64,000 nt of DNA, from NCBI GenBank assembly GCA_964547645.1, contig CAZJOM010000003.1, forward strand, positions 1 to 64,000, in the 5' to 3' direction. How positions within the stretch are numbered: position 1 is the first letter of the stretch; each line of letters opens with the position of its first letter. Below are positions 50,165-60,202 of the stretch, piece by piece. Below the pieces are notes generated by a model. It saw only the letters and a program-made list of their open reading frames with translations. It had not been told where the DNA came from and did not search any database. The DNA is from SZUA-430 sp964547645 (lineage in GTDB: Bacteria > Pseudomonadota > Alphaproteobacteria > Micropepsales > Micropepsaceae). The translations under genes were made by a program, and so were the position numbers.

Positions 50165-51079
50165 TTAGGTCGACGTGCCGAGCTTGCGGCAGATGTCGTC
50201 GAGCTGTTCGAGCGTTTTGTAAGCGATCTTGAGCTCGCCGCCCTTTTCGCCCTTGTGGGCAATGTTGACGTTCAGGCCGAGTTGGGTGGCCAGCGATTGT
50301 TCAAGCGCGCGGGTGTCGGCGTCCTTGCCGATCGTGCGCTTCTTTTTGCCCTTCGCCTTGCGGCCGCGTTCTTCGGCTTCGCGGACATTGACGCGCCCCT
50401 CGATGAGCTCGCGCGCCATCTGCTCGGGGTCGGGTTGGCCGACAAGCGTGCGGGCGTGACCGGCGGAAAGTTTGCCGGAGTAGATGTAGTCCTGAACGGT
50501 CTGCGGCAGCTGCAGGAGACGCAGTGTGTTCGCGATGTGGCTGCGGCTGCGGCCGATCACTTGGCCCAAGGCTTCTTGGGTGTATTCGAACTTCTCGATC
50601 AGCTGGCGGTAGCCGCGCGCTTCTTCGATCGCGTTCAGGTCGGCGCGCTGGATGTTTTCGATGAGGGCGACTTCGAGCGCCTCGGCATCGGTGAAGGCCC
50701 GGATGACGACCGGCACTTCGTGCAGACGCGCCTTCTGCGCGGCACGCCAGCGGCGTTCGCCGGCGACGATTTGGTACTCGTCCGACTGACCGGGGACGGG
50801 GCGTACCACAATCGGCTGGATGATGCCCTTGTCGCGAATCGAGGCGGCGAGTTCCTCAAGGAGCTCGGGGTCGAAGTGGTCGCGGGGTTGGAACGGGTTC
50901 GGGCGCAGCAAGGCGATGGGCAACGTGCGCGGAGCGCGTTGCTCGGCCGGGGCACCGGGGGTCGATTGGGGCTTGAGCTCCGGGTTCGAGCTGGCTGCCA
51001 AAACCTCCGATTCGACCTCGCCCAAAAGAGCGGAGAGGCCACGACCCAATCCTGCGAATTTTTTTACTGGGGTGCTCAT
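50165..51079 (-). CDS. parB: chromosome-partitioning protein ParB
   Basis: 304 residues, a CTP-dependent DNA-sliding clamp that loads at parS. It begins KKFAGLGRGLSALLGE (ParA-contact region). The CTP/parS domain has LRPNPFQPRDHFDPELLEEL, GIIQPIVVRP and the CTP-binding GERRWRAAQKARLHEVPVVI (residues about 107-126). The helix-turn-helix has YTQEALGQVIGRSRSHIANT (parS recognition), and the C-terminus dimerises. Its ATG overlaps the parA stop (ATGA). Partner of the parS-like sites at 52.6 and 54.5 kb. Confidence 0.96.
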   Translation of the reverse strand: MSTPVKKFAGLGRGLSALLGEVESEVLAASSNPELKPQSTPGAPAEQRAPRTLPIALLRPNPFQPRDHFDPELLEELAASIRDKGIIQPIVVRPVPGQSDEYQIVAGERRWRAAQKARLHEVPVVIRAFTDAEALEVALIENIQRADLNAIEEARGYRQLIEKFEYTQEALGQVIGRSRSHIANTLRLLQLPQTVQDYIYSGKLSAGHARTLVGQPDPEQMARELIEGRVNVREAEERGRKAKGKKKRTIGKDADTRALEQSLATQLGLNVNIAHKGEKGGELKIAYKTLEQLDDICRKLGTST

Positions 51080-51975
51080 GCTGCCTTACGTGATTTTTCG
51101 CGTTGGATGAGTTCGCCTGCGAGCTTGATATAGGCCTGGCTGCCGGCGCTCTTGAGATCGTAGAGCAAGGCGGGCAGGCCGTGACTCGGAGCCTCCGAGA
51201 TGCGTACGTTGCGAGGTATTATCGTTTGGTAAACTTTCTCACCAAGATGTTTACGAACGTCCTCGGCGACCTGCTCGGACAGGTTGTTGCGCTTGTCGAA
51301 CATAGTGAGCACAACGCCCTGTATTTCCAAGCTGGGATTCAGACTGCCGCGTACCAGATCGATCGTGCGCAGAAGCTGACTTAACCCCTCGAGGGCGAAG
51401 AATTCGCACTGCAGCGGAACCAACATGCCGTTCGCCGCGGTCATCGCGTTGATCGTCAGCAGGTTCAACGAGGGCGGACAGTCGATAAGAATATAATCAT
51501 AATGTGTGAATTTATTCACATCCGTCGAAACTACGGTCGAACTCGATTTTTCGACGGGTTCCGCAAATTTGTGCAGGTACGAATCGAGCGCGTCGCGCAG
51601 GCGGAACGAGCGGCGCGGGACGCCGACGAGTTCCATTTCGGCGCCGGCCAACTCGGAGGTCGCGGGGATCACATGGAGGCCCGGGATCTGAGTCGGCACG
51701 ATCGATTCGTGAAGCTGGGCATGGCCAATCATCACTTCGTAGATCGATACGCTGCGCTGGTGTTTGGAGATGCCAAGGCCGGTCGAAGCATTGCCCTGCG
51801 GGTCGACATCGATGACGAGGACTTGCTTGCCTACAGCCGCGAGCGCCGTGCCCAGATTGATGGCGGTCGTGGTTTTGCCCACCCCACCCTTCTGGTTGGC
51901 GATGACGATGACTCGCGTCTTTTCCGTCCGGCCGCCGCGGCGCGGTTCTAGGACGGTTTCCGGGACCTGCGCCAA
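51076..51975 (-). CDS. parA: chromosome-partitioning ATPase ParA, with a palindrome-bearing in-frame insertion
   Basis: 299 residues, deviant Walker-type ATPase: VIANQKGGVGKTTTAINLG (residues about 24-42), VLVIDVDPQGNASTGLGIS and DYILIDCPPSLNLLTINAM. It drives ParB/parS segregation. Compared with well-known ParA such as that of Caulobacter (267 residues), this one has a longer N-terminus and about 19 extra residues (about 138-158, between RLRDALDSYL and HYDYILIDCPPS). Their DNA carries two palindromes. The start overlaps rsmG by 28 bp, and the stop overlaps parB. Confidence 0.95.
   Translation of the reverse strand: MAQVPETVLEPRRGGRTEKTRVIVIANQKGGVGKTTTAINLGTALAAVGKQVLVIDVDPQGNASTGLGISKHQRSVSIYEVMIGHAQLHESIVPTQIPGLHVIPATSELAGAEMELVGVPRRSFRLRDALDSYLHKFAEPVEKSSSTVVSTDVNKFTHYDYILIDCPPSLNLLTINAMTAANGMLVPLQCEFFALEGLSQLLRTIDLVRGSLNPSLEIQGVVLTMFDKRNNLSEQVAEDVRKHLGEKVYQTIIPRNVRISEAPSHGLPALLYDLKSAGSQAYIKLAGELIQREKSRKAA
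51505..51556. repeat. palindromes within the in-frame insertion of parA
   Basis: TGTGAAT (51505-51511) and ATTCACA (51514-51520) are perfect inverted arms with a 2-base gap. CGTCGAAA (51523-51530) and TTTCGACG (51549-51556) form a second perfect 8-bp inverted repeat. The block encodes the residues that have no counterpart in typical ParA and is more AT-rich than its surroundings. It does not share sequence with the REP-like repeats elsewhere in the window. Confidence 0.5.
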
Positions 51976-52660
51976 GGGGTCAATCCTGTTACTCGCAAGA
52001 CGAAACCCGAGGGGTCGGACCGGCTCGGGATGGGGGTTGTATCAAGTCTCCAGGATTTGGCGGCGAGGGTCAATTCGTCGTTGAGCGATCTCCCCTTGAG
52101 AAAGAGGCCGATCGTGGCCGGCCCGAAGAAGGGGTGCGCCAGGGGGAAAAGCCGGGCCAAGGGGGCCACGGCGCGGGCCGTTACGACGTCCGCTTTGATG
52201 CCTTTTAGGTCCTCCGCCCGGGCCCAGTGGACTTTGACGGGGGCTCCGGTTGCCTCAGCAACGGCCTCAAGAAAGCGGCACTTTTTTTGGGTCGAGTCGA
52301 TGAGGTGGACGGTGATGGGTGATCGGGATTCGGGAATCGGGTTTAGGGGTGCCGATCCCCGATGCCCTATCACCGAATCCCGCTCACCCATCAGAATGGC
52401 TATGACCATGCCGGGGAAGCCAGCCCCGCTGCCGAGGTCGACGATGGTTCTTGCGTGTGGGGGAATCAGGGGGAGGAGTTGGGCCGAGTCCCACATGTGT
52501 CGGCGCCAGACGTCGGCCAAGGTCGAGGGGGCTACCAGGTTGAGGCGCTCGTTCCACTCGAGGAGTAAATCCACATATTTTGAACAGCGACTCAGCGTTT
52601 CACGTGGGACTCCCGAGTCACGCGCAAAGTCAAGGGGGCCATACGCGGAAGTTGTGTCCG

Positions 52661-52664
<4 letters not shown>
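51948..52664 (-). CDS. rsmG: 16S rRNA (guanine527-N7)-methyltransferase, with an in-frame palindromic repeat
   Basis: 238 residues (typically about 210). RsmG methylates G527 of 16S rRNA. DLLLEWNERLNLVAPSTLAD (residues about 32-51), the SAM motif IVDLGSGAGFPGMVIAIL and ARAVAPLARLFPLAHPFFG are diagnostic. Residues about 91-117 (including GHRGSAPLNPIPESRSPIT) are encoded by an 81-bp palindromic element (52313-52393) inserted between the first two SAM-domain strands; the frame is kept. Start GTG 52664 overlaps the mnmG stop (GTGA). Activity is uncertain because the insertion is close to the SAM pocket. Confidence 0.93.
52313..52393. repeat. 81-bp palindromic element in frame within rsmG
   Basis: The 21-bp arms (52313-52333 and 52373-52393) are inverted copies matching at 20 of 21 positions, built from TGATGGGTGA and CGGGATTCGG. 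The symmetry continues inward at lower identity (AATCGGG with CCCCGAT). At 81 bp it is a multiple of three with no stop on the rsmG frame, so it adds about 27 codons without breaking the gene. Confidence 0.8.
52596..52611. promoter_or_regulatory. parS-like site inside the 5' end of rsmG
   Basis: CGTTTCACGTGGGACT matches the parS consensus TGTTTCACGTGAAACA at 12 of 16 positions, including the whole GTTTCACGTG core. It lies within rsmG codons about 18-23, 0.6 kb from parA. ParB sites close to parAB and origin-proximal genes are usual. Degenerate, so binding is not certain. Confidence 0.45.
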
Positions 52665-54520
<1,856 letters not shown>

Positions 54521-54542
54521 GGGCGCCACGCGATACAGCACT

Positions 54543-54558
54543 TGTCCCACGTGAGTCA
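54543..54558. promoter_or_regulatory. parS-like site between mnmG and mnmE
   Basis: TGTCCCACGTGAGTCA matches the parS consensus at 12 of 16 positions with the CACGTG core intact. Read as an inverted site it also resembles the rsmG copy (GTCCCACGTG is shared with that site's complement). Lies 23 bp before the mnmG start. Confidence 0.4.
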
Positions 54559-54576
54559 AAGCTCAGTACGCGGAGC

Positions 54577-54592
54577 AGTTTCATGTGAGTCT
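54577..54592. promoter_or_regulatory. second parS-like site between mnmG and mnmE
   Basis: AGTTTCATGTGAGTCT matches the parS consensus at 11 of 16 positions; GTTTCA and GTGA are kept but the central CACGTG is CATGTG. It lies 34 bp from the previous site centre to centre, just downstream of mnmE. The weakest of the three. Confidence 0.3.
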
Positions 54593-54609
54593 TAACGACT
54601 CGATGCGCT

Positions 54610-55944
54610 CTACTTACCGATACAGAACTCGCGAAAGATCACATCGAGGAGATCTTCGACGTCGACGCGGCCGGTGATGCGGCCGAGCGCTCTGGCTGCG
54701 ATGCGGAGATCTTCGGCGGCGAGATCGAGCGCTTTGGCGTTGGCGAAACGATCGAGCGCAGCGTGCGCATCGAGCAGCGCTTCGCGATGGCGGGCGCGCG
54801 TCATCGGCATCGACTCTGCGCCGCCGGTACGCTGTACGACTTGCGCTTCGAGCCACGCCAGCAACGCTTCTATGCCGTCGCCAGTCTTCGCCGAGATGCG
54901 CATGGTGCGCAGCGGGAGCGCGACCGATTGCGATGCAGGTGCGCTCATCGCATCGCATTTGTTGATCAGCACGGCGTCGTGTTCAGAGAGTTCCAGCGAC
55001 ACACGTGAATCAAGAACGCTCGCACTGCCGTCGATGACGCCGAGACGAAGGTCCGCGTACTGAGCTTTTGCTCTGGCGCGCTTGATGCCTTCGCTTTCGA
55101 TCTCGTCCGTTGTGTCCCTGAGTCCCGCGGTGTCGATCAGCGTCACGGCGTAGCCGCCGAGATCGAGATCGACTTCGATCGTATCGCGCGTCGTTCCGGG
55201 TACTGCGGAAACGATCGCGACGTCGCGCCGAGCGAGGGCATTCAGCAGGGAAGACTTGCCGACGTTCGGGGCGCCCAGGATCACGACGGTGAAACCGTCG
55301 CGCACAATCTCGCCCCGGCGGGCATCGGCCAAGTGGGCTGCGATCTCAGACTTCAGACGTGCGATGCGCGGGTGCACGTTCGTTGCAAGGTCGTCGGGAA
55401 GTTCTTCGTCGACGAAGTCGATCGCGGCTTCGATATGGGCGAGTGCCTGCACCAACTCCGTGCGCCAGCGTTCGTAGAGCTCCTTCAGGCCGCCTTGGAG
55501 TTGGCGGAGCGCGAGGCGGCGCTGTTGTTCGGTCTCGGCATTGATCAGATCGGCGAGGCCTTCGGCTTCGGTCAGGTCGAGCTTGCCCGCCATGAAGGCG
55601 CGGCGGGTGAACTCGCCCGGGTCGGCGGGGCGCAGGTCCGGGAGTTCAGCGAGGCGCCGGGTGAGCCCCGCGATGATCGCTGGGCCGCCGTGGAGGTGGA
55701 GCTCTGCCACGTCCTCGCCGCTGAAACTTGCGGGGCCCTTGAACCAGAGCAGCAGACCGCGATCCAGAACGGTGCCGTCGGCGAGGCGGATGTCACGCAG
55801 TACCGCATGGCGGGGTTCGGGTGGCGGCGCTCCCGTCAGAGCCGCGATCGCGCTGCGCGCTCCCGGCCCCGAGATTCGGAACACGCAGATGCCGGCGCGG
55901 CCCTTCGCCGAGGACAGGGCGAAGATCGTACTGCGGCGCTCCAT
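54610..55944 (-). CDS. mnmE: tRNA modification GTPase MnmE (TrmE)
   Basis: 444 residues. The N-terminal folate-binding domain (TIFALSSAKGRAGICVFRIS, residues 6-25; LHLHGGPAIIAGLTRRLAEL) is followed by helical regions around the G domain: GAPNVGKSSLLNALA (about 223-237), GTTRDTIEVD, DTAGLRDTTDEIE and NKCD. The C-terminus FCIGK is the MnmE catalytic cysteine tail. Works with MnmG in a potassium-activated GTPase cycle. Nine bases separate it from the DUF6489 gene upstream. Confidence 0.97.
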   Translation of the reverse strand: MERRSTIFALSSAKGRAGICVFRISGPGARSAIAALTGAPPPEPRHAVLRDIRLADGTVLDRGLLLWFKGPASFSGEDVAELHLHGGPAIIAGLTRRLAELPDLRPADPGEFTRRAFMAGKLDLTEAEGLADLINAETEQQRRLALRQLQGGLKELYERWRTELVQALAHIEAAIDFVDEELPDDLATNVHPRIARLKSEIAAHLADARRGEIVRDGFTVVILGAPNVGKSSLLNALARRDVAIVSAVPGTTRDTIEVDLDLGGYAVTLIDTAGLRDTTDEIESEGIKRARAKAQYADLRLGVIDGSASVLDSRVSLELSEHDAVLINKCDAMSAPASQSVALPLRTMRISAKTGDGIEALLAWLEAQVVQRTGGAESMPMTRARHREALLDAHAALDRFANAKALDLAAEDLRIAARALGRITGRVDVEDLLDVIFREFCIGK

Positions 55945-55953
55945 CGGATCAGA

Positions 55954-56238
55954 TTAGCTGCGCGCCTTGGGGCGGCTGGGCGGGGGCTCGTCGTCGTCCT
56001 TCGTGGAACTGCGGCTGCTGGTGGCGGCGCGCATGAAATTCTGGAACGTCTCGAGCCCCTGGGCACCCCAGGGGACCCAGTTCTTCAGAAGCTGCTGGGG
56101 GTCGGTCATGGCGAGCGCCTGCATGGCGCGGCGTTGGATCTCGCCCATGACCTCGGCCTGCAGCGGCTCGACGTCCGGCAGACCCATAAAGGCCCGCGCT
56201 TCGGCAGGTGTACAATCGACTTCAATTGTGATTTTCAT
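55954..56238 (-). CDS. DUF6489 family protein
   Basis: 94 residues. MKITIEVDCTPAEARAFMGL and PDVEPLQAEVMGEIQRRAMQ form a small alpha/beta domain; QQLLKNWVPWGAQGLETFQN is the second half, and a disordered Ser/Asp/Pro-rich tail ends it. This family is small, alphaproteobacterial and often adjacent to mnmE, as here; function unknown (the look is phasin-like, but I would not assign that). ATG 56238 is chosen because the strand KITIEVDC is the natural N-terminus. Confidence 0.8.
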   Translation of the reverse strand: MKITIEVDCTPAEARAFMGLPDVEPLQAEVMGEIQRRAMQALAMTDPQQLLKNWVPWGAQGLETFQNFMRAATSSRSSTKDDDEPPPSRPKARS

Positions 56239-56368
56239 CGCTCGAACGTTCGGCCTTCCGCTTGGTGTTGGTAGTCGCTTTCGCAATCGACCTTAGCGCG
56301 GGACGGGCCCGGACGCAGCACCGTCTTTGTCACCCTCTTTCGACGCGCCCCAGGGAGCGCCCTCGCCC

Positions 56369-58420
56369 ATGAATCTGCTCGGCCAATCGACGAGCTCCTA
56401 TTTGCTCCAGCACAAAGACAACCCCGTTCATTGGCGCCAGTGGGGGCCGGAGGCGCTCGAGGAAGCGCGGGCGGCGAATAAGCCGATCCTGCTGTCGATC
56501 GGGTATGCCGCTTGCCATTGGTGCCATGTAATGGCGCACGAGAGCTTCGAGAACGAGGCCACGGCCGCCGTCATGAACGAGCTCTTCGTCAACATCAAAG
56601 TCGACCGGGAGGAGCGCCCGGACATCGATTCAATCTACCAGACTGCGTTGAACATGATGGGCGAACAGGGCGGCTGGCCGCTGACGATGTTCCTGACGCC
56701 GAGCGGCGAGCCCTATTGGGGCGGCACCTACTTCCCGGCGGAGCCGAAGTTCGGCAAACCGGCGTTCACAGACTTGCTGCGCGAAGTGTCGAAACTTTAC
56801 AGCGACAACGGGGAGCAGGTTTCCAAGAACACACAGACCTTGCGCGCCGGGCTCACGCAGGCCTTCGAATCGAACCGTCAGGGAGCGCAGCTCGACCCGT
56901 TCACGCTTGATGCCGCCATGAAGCGGCTATGTCAGCAGTTCGACGTGTTCCACGGCGGGCTCATGGGTGCACCCAAATTCCCCAACGCGCCCGTCATCGA
57001 GCTGATGTGGCGCGCGTATCTCAATACCTCGATGCCTCAGTTCAAGCATGCCGTCGAGATGACCCTTATCAGCATGAGCCAGGGCGGAATCTACGATCAC
57101 TTGGGGGGCGGCTTTGCACGTTACTCGATCGACGACCGTTGGTTCGTGCCGCACTTCGAAAAAATGCTGTACGACAACGCGCAGATGATCGGCGTGCTGA
57201 CGATGGTGTGGTCGGACACCAAGAGCATCACCTATCGCGCACGCATCGAGGAAACGGTCGGCTGGGTGTTGCGCGAGATGGGGATAGACGGCGGCGGGTT
57301 CGCTTCCTCCATCGATGCAGATTCCGAGGGTGAGGAAGGAAAGTTCTACGTCTGGAGCGAAGCCGAGATCGACGAGGCGCTCGGCAAGGAAGCGGTCCTC
57401 TTCAAGCAAGTCTATGACGTTCGCACGGGCGGCAATTGGGAGGGCAAGAACATTCTCCACCGGATGCGCACGCCGGTACCGCTGCCGGCCGTGCAAGAAG
57501 GCAAGCTGAACGCGTTGCGCGAAAAGCTGTTCTCGGCGCGAGAGAAGCGAGTGAAGCCAATCCGCGACGACAAGGTCCTCGCGGATTGGAACGGCTTGAT
57601 GATCACTGCGCTCGCGGAAGCGTCGGATGCGATGAACCGGGTGGACTGGCAGGCGGCGGCGGTGAAAGCGTTTTGGTTCATCGCCGACACGCTGGGCTCC
57701 GGTAACGCGCTGAGCCACAGCTGGCGGCAGGGCAAGCACGGGGCGGGAGGTCTTGCGGACGATTATGCCAACATGGCGCGCGCGGCGCTCGCGCTCCATC
57801 AAGTTACCGGCCATCAGCCCTACCTGGAAAAGGCGATCGCCTGGACCCACACGCTAAACGAAAAGTTCTGGAGAGCAGACATCGGAGGGTATGCGCTCAC
57901 GCCTTCGGACGGCGAGCCGCTTATCGTTCGGGTTCGAACGGTGATGGATGGTGCCACGCCTTCCGCGAACGGAACGATGATGCACGTGCTCGCACGGCTT
58001 CATATCTTGACGGGCGACGTTGCGTACTACGAACGATACAGCGTGCTGGCTCAAACATTCGCCGAGGACGCTCGCCGTCAGCTGATTCCAGCCGCAACCT
58101 ACTTCAACGGCTTCGACCTAATGCTGCGCGCAATTGGTGTTGTGATCGTTGCCGCGCGCAACGATCCGGCCGTCGGTGCGTTCCGTGAAGTGTTCCGCCG
58201 GATGAGCCTGCCGAACAAAGTCATTTCAATCGTCGCCCCGGGTGAAGCGCTCTATGCCGGGCATCCGGCGAGCGGCAAAGGCCAGGTCAACGATCGGGCG
58301 ACATTGTATCTCTGCAGTGGTCAAACGTGTTCGCCGCCGATCGTGGATCCGAACCAGCTGGAGTTGATGCTCAAGACGCGGGTGGTGTCGAATGGCGGGC
58401 AACCCGCAGCAAGCGCTTGA
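56369..58420 (+). CDS. DUF255 thioredoxin-like/glycoside hydrolase-like protein (YyaL family)
   Basis: 683 residues. The N-terminal thioredoxin-like domain has SSYLLQHKDNPVHWRQWGPE (residues about 8-27), AACHWCHVMAHESFENE with the CxxC pair (about 51-54), and VDREERPDIDSIYQTALNMM. The C-terminal part is an (alpha/alpha)6 barrel (GGIYDHLGGGFARYSIDDRW, HFEKMLYDNAQMI, DKVLADWNGLMITALAEASD). Homologous to YyaL/SPATA20; substrate unknown. An upstream TTG (56327) is possible; ATG 56369 starts the conserved region. Confidence 0.93.
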   Translation: MNLLGQSTSSYLLQHKDNPVHWRQWGPEALEEARAANKPILLSIGYAACHWCHVMAHESFENEATAAVMNELFVNIKVDREERPDIDSIYQTALNMMGEQGGWPLTMFLTPSGEPYWGGTYFPAEPKFGKPAFTDLLREVSKLYSDNGEQVSKNTQTLRAGLTQAFESNRQGAQLDPFTLDAAMKRLCQQFDVFHGGLMGAPKFPNAPVIELMWRAYLNTSMPQFKHAVEMTLISMSQGGIYDHLGGGFARYSIDDRWFVPHFEKMLYDNAQMIGVLTMVWSDTKSITYRARIEETVGWVLREMGIDGGGFASSIDADSEGEEGKFYVWSEAEIDEALGKEAVLFKQVYDVRTGGNWEGKNILHRMRTPVPLPAVQEGKLNALREKLFSAREKRVKPIRDDKVLADWNGLMITALAEASDAMNRVDWQAAAVKAFWFIADTLGSGNALSHSWRQGKHGAGGLADDYANMARAALALHQVTGHQPYLEKAIAWTHTLNEKFWRADIGGYALTPSDGEPLIVRVRTVMDGATPSANGTMMHVLARLHILTGDVAYYERYSVLAQTFAEDARRQLIPAATYFNGFDLMLRAIGVVIVAARNDPAVGAFREVFRRMSLPNKVISIVAPGEALYAGHPASGKGQVNDRATLYLCSGQTCSPPIVDPNQLELMLKTRVVSNGGQPAASA

Positions 58421-58456
58421 GCATTTTGTGATCGTTGCGGTTTGAAATGGTGTTCC

Positions 58457-59434
58457 ATGACGCGTGCAATCCGATTTGAGAAGACCGGCGGTACCGAGGT
58501 GCTGTCGTTCCATGACATCGCGCTCAAGGCTCCGGCCGAGGGCGAGGTTCGGGTTCGGCACAAAGCTATCGGGGTCAACTTCATCGACATCTATCACCGC
58601 ACGGGGCTCTACAAGGTACCCCTTCCCTCCGGTCTCGGGTTGGAGGCGGCGGGCGTGGTCGAGGCGGTGGGACCCGGCGTCACCCGGTTTAAGGAAGGCG
58701 ATCGGATTGCCTACGCCTCGGGGCCCATCGGCAGCTACAGCGAAGCGCACAACGTCGTCGCCACTCGAGCAGTCAAGATCCCCGACGGCGTCAGCGACGA
58801 GATCGCAGCGGCGATCATGCTCAAGGGTCTGACCGCGCACTATCTGCTCCGGCGGACCTACAAAGTGAAGTCCGGGGACACCATCCTGCTGCATGCCGCG
58901 GCCGGCGGTGTCGGCATGATTGCGGTGCAGTGGGCGCGCTCGCTTGGCGCGACGATCATCGGCACCGTCGGAAACGACAAGAAGGTCGGGTTGGCCCAGC
59001 GGCTTGGGTGCCACCACGTGATCGTCTCGTCGCGCGAAAACATCGCCAACCGGGTGCGTGAGATCACCGGCGGGAAGGGCGTGCCGGTGGCCTATGACTC
59101 GGTCGGGCGCGATACGTTCATGGCCACGTTGGACTCGCTCAGCCCACTTGGATTGTTCGTCAGCTTCGGCAATGCGAGCGGTCCAGTGCCCCCGGTCGAC
59201 GGATCGCTGTTGGCCCAGAAAGGATCGCTCTACTTCACGCGGCCGACGCTCGCGAACTATATCACGACGGCGGAAGAACTGGACGCCGGCGCCGGCGAAC
59301 TCTTCGACCTCATCGCGCGCGGCGTGATCAAGCGCAATGAGCCGAAGCGTTTCCCGTTGGCGGAGGCTGCCGAGGCGCATCGAGCGCTCGAGAGCCGGCA
59401 GACGACGGGGTCTTTGGTGCTGATCCCGAGTTAG
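58457..59434 (+). CDS. NADPH:quinone oxidoreductase (zinc-independent MDR family)
   Basis: 325 residues, QorA-like. MTRAIRFEKTGGTEVLSFHD, VNFIDIYHRTGLYKVPLPSG (residues about 43-62), LLHAAAGGVGMIAVQWARSL (NADPH Rossmann motif), YDSVGRDTFMATLDSL and TTGSLVLIPS cover the full fold. One-electron or two-electron reduction of quinones with NADPH in the cytosol. Zinc-binding cysteines of alcohol dehydrogenases are absent, as expected. The stop overlaps the convergent marR-type gene in TTAG. Confidence 0.93.
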   Translation: MTRAIRFEKTGGTEVLSFHDIALKAPAEGEVRVRHKAIGVNFIDIYHRTGLYKVPLPSGLGLEAAGVVEAVGPGVTRFKEGDRIAYASGPIGSYSEAHNVVATRAVKIPDGVSDEIAAAIMLKGLTAHYLLRRTYKVKSGDTILLHAAAGGVGMIAVQWARSLGATIIGTVGNDKKVGLAQRLGCHHVIVSSRENIANRVREITGGKGVPVAYDSVGRDTFMATLDSLSPLGLFVSFGNASGPVPPVDGSLLAQKGSLYFTRPTLANYITTAEELDAGAGELFDLIARGVIKRNEPKRFPLAEAAEAHRALESRQTTGSLVLIPS

Positions 59435-59898
59435 GGCGGCGGCATCGCCGTCAGCTTTACGTTCAGCTGTTCGAGCAGGCTGCGAAGTTTTTTTGCTTCG
59501 CCGCTTCCTATGAGCTTTGCGACATGCTGCTCGTAGACGTCGCCAAGCTCGCGCGCGGCGGCGAGCAGACGTTCGCCCTTCTTCGTTGGTATGACCAGCT
59601 TGGCGCGCCCGTCCGAGGGGTCGGATGCGACAGTGACATAGCCGAGTTGGACTAGGTCATCGACGATGTAGGCCATGCTTTGCTTCGTCATACCGGCACG
59701 CTCGGCCAAGTCCGAGACCCGCGCCCCTTCGGTCGAGATGCGGCGAAGCACGGTGCTGTGCGTGACGCGGATATCGGTGAACCCTTCCCGCTTGAGCCGG
59801 CCGTAAAGCCAGGTCAGGTAGGTCTGATAGGGCTCGCGAAACAGGGAGCCGAAAGTCGGGCGGACGGTCTCAACGGTGTGTCGGCCGTCACTTGTCAT
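59431..59898 (-). CDS. MarR family transcriptional regulator
   Basis: 155 residues, winged helix-turn-helix repressor type. The recognition region is RVSDLAERAGMTKQSMAYIV (residues about 59-78), then a wing, YVTVASDPSDGRAKLVIPTK (the D-x-R-x-K core). N- and C-terminal helices dimerise. MarR proteins usually repress their own gene and a neighbour and release DNA on binding an aromatic ligand. The palindrome at 59916-59947 between this gene and the divergent small gene is the likely operator. Confidence 0.9.
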   Translation of the reverse strand: MTSDGRHTVETVRPTFGSLFREPYQTYLTWLYGRLKREGFTDIRVTHSTVLRRISTEGARVSDLAERAGMTKQSMAYIVDDLVQLGYVTVASDPSDGRAKLVIPTKKGERLLAAARELGDVYEQHVAKLIGSGEAKKLRSLLEQLNVKLTAMPPP

Positions 59899-59915
59899 AG
59901 GCAGTCTCTCTGTCT

Positions 59916-59947
59916 ATTTTCGTCATACAAACTGACTATATGAAAAT
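59916..59947. promoter_or_regulatory. operator-like palindrome between the MarR gene and a divergent small gene
   Basis: ATTTTC (59916-59921) and GAAAAT (59942-59947) are exact inverted arms with the next bases (GTCATA against TATAT) also partly symmetric, plus the inner GTCA-N7-TGAC (59922-59936). AT-rich in a GC-rich window. Its centre lies 64-65 bp from the ATG of the small gene and 33-34 bp from the start of the MarR gene, a position suitable for controlling both. Confidence 0.45.
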
Positions 59948-59995
59948 GGCCGTTTCCGCAACGAGCGGTCTCGAAATCCAACGTGGAGAAGCATT

Positions 59996-60157
59996 ATGAC
60001 CCCCGCCATCATGGGTGTTACCCTCGCCGGTATGAGCCAGGTTTCACTCCGGCTCCGACCTTCGGTCGCCCATCACATCGCACGATTCTTGGGCATGATC
60101 GTGCTGGTCGCTTGGCTCGCAACCCACGTGAACGGACCTGGGAATGCCGTCGGATGA
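59996..60157 (+). CDS. 53-residue small membrane protein divergent from the MarR gene
   Basis: ATG 59996 has GGAG seven bases upstream. The product has a polar start (MTPAIMGVTLAGMSQVSLRL) and one probable membrane helix (FLGMIVLVAWLATHV, residues about 32-46). It is too short for family recognition. The stop overlaps ATGA with a 13-codon reading (60154-60195, MTAFSRRGQERYA) that may or may not be translated. The shared upstream palindrome suggests MarR control. Confidence 0.5.
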   Translation: MTPAIMGVTLAGMSQVSLRLRPSVAHHIARFLGMIVLVAWLATHVNGPGNAVG

Positions 60158-60202
60158 CGGCCTTCTCGCGCCGCGGCCAAGAACGCTACGCGTGAGCGTC
60201 GC

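Noticed and set aside
59983..60195. 70-codon frame overlapping the 53-residue small gene
   Set aside because: The alternative frame at 59996 has a better ribosome site spacing and a clear hydrophobic helix, whereas this frame is Arg/His/Pro-rich.
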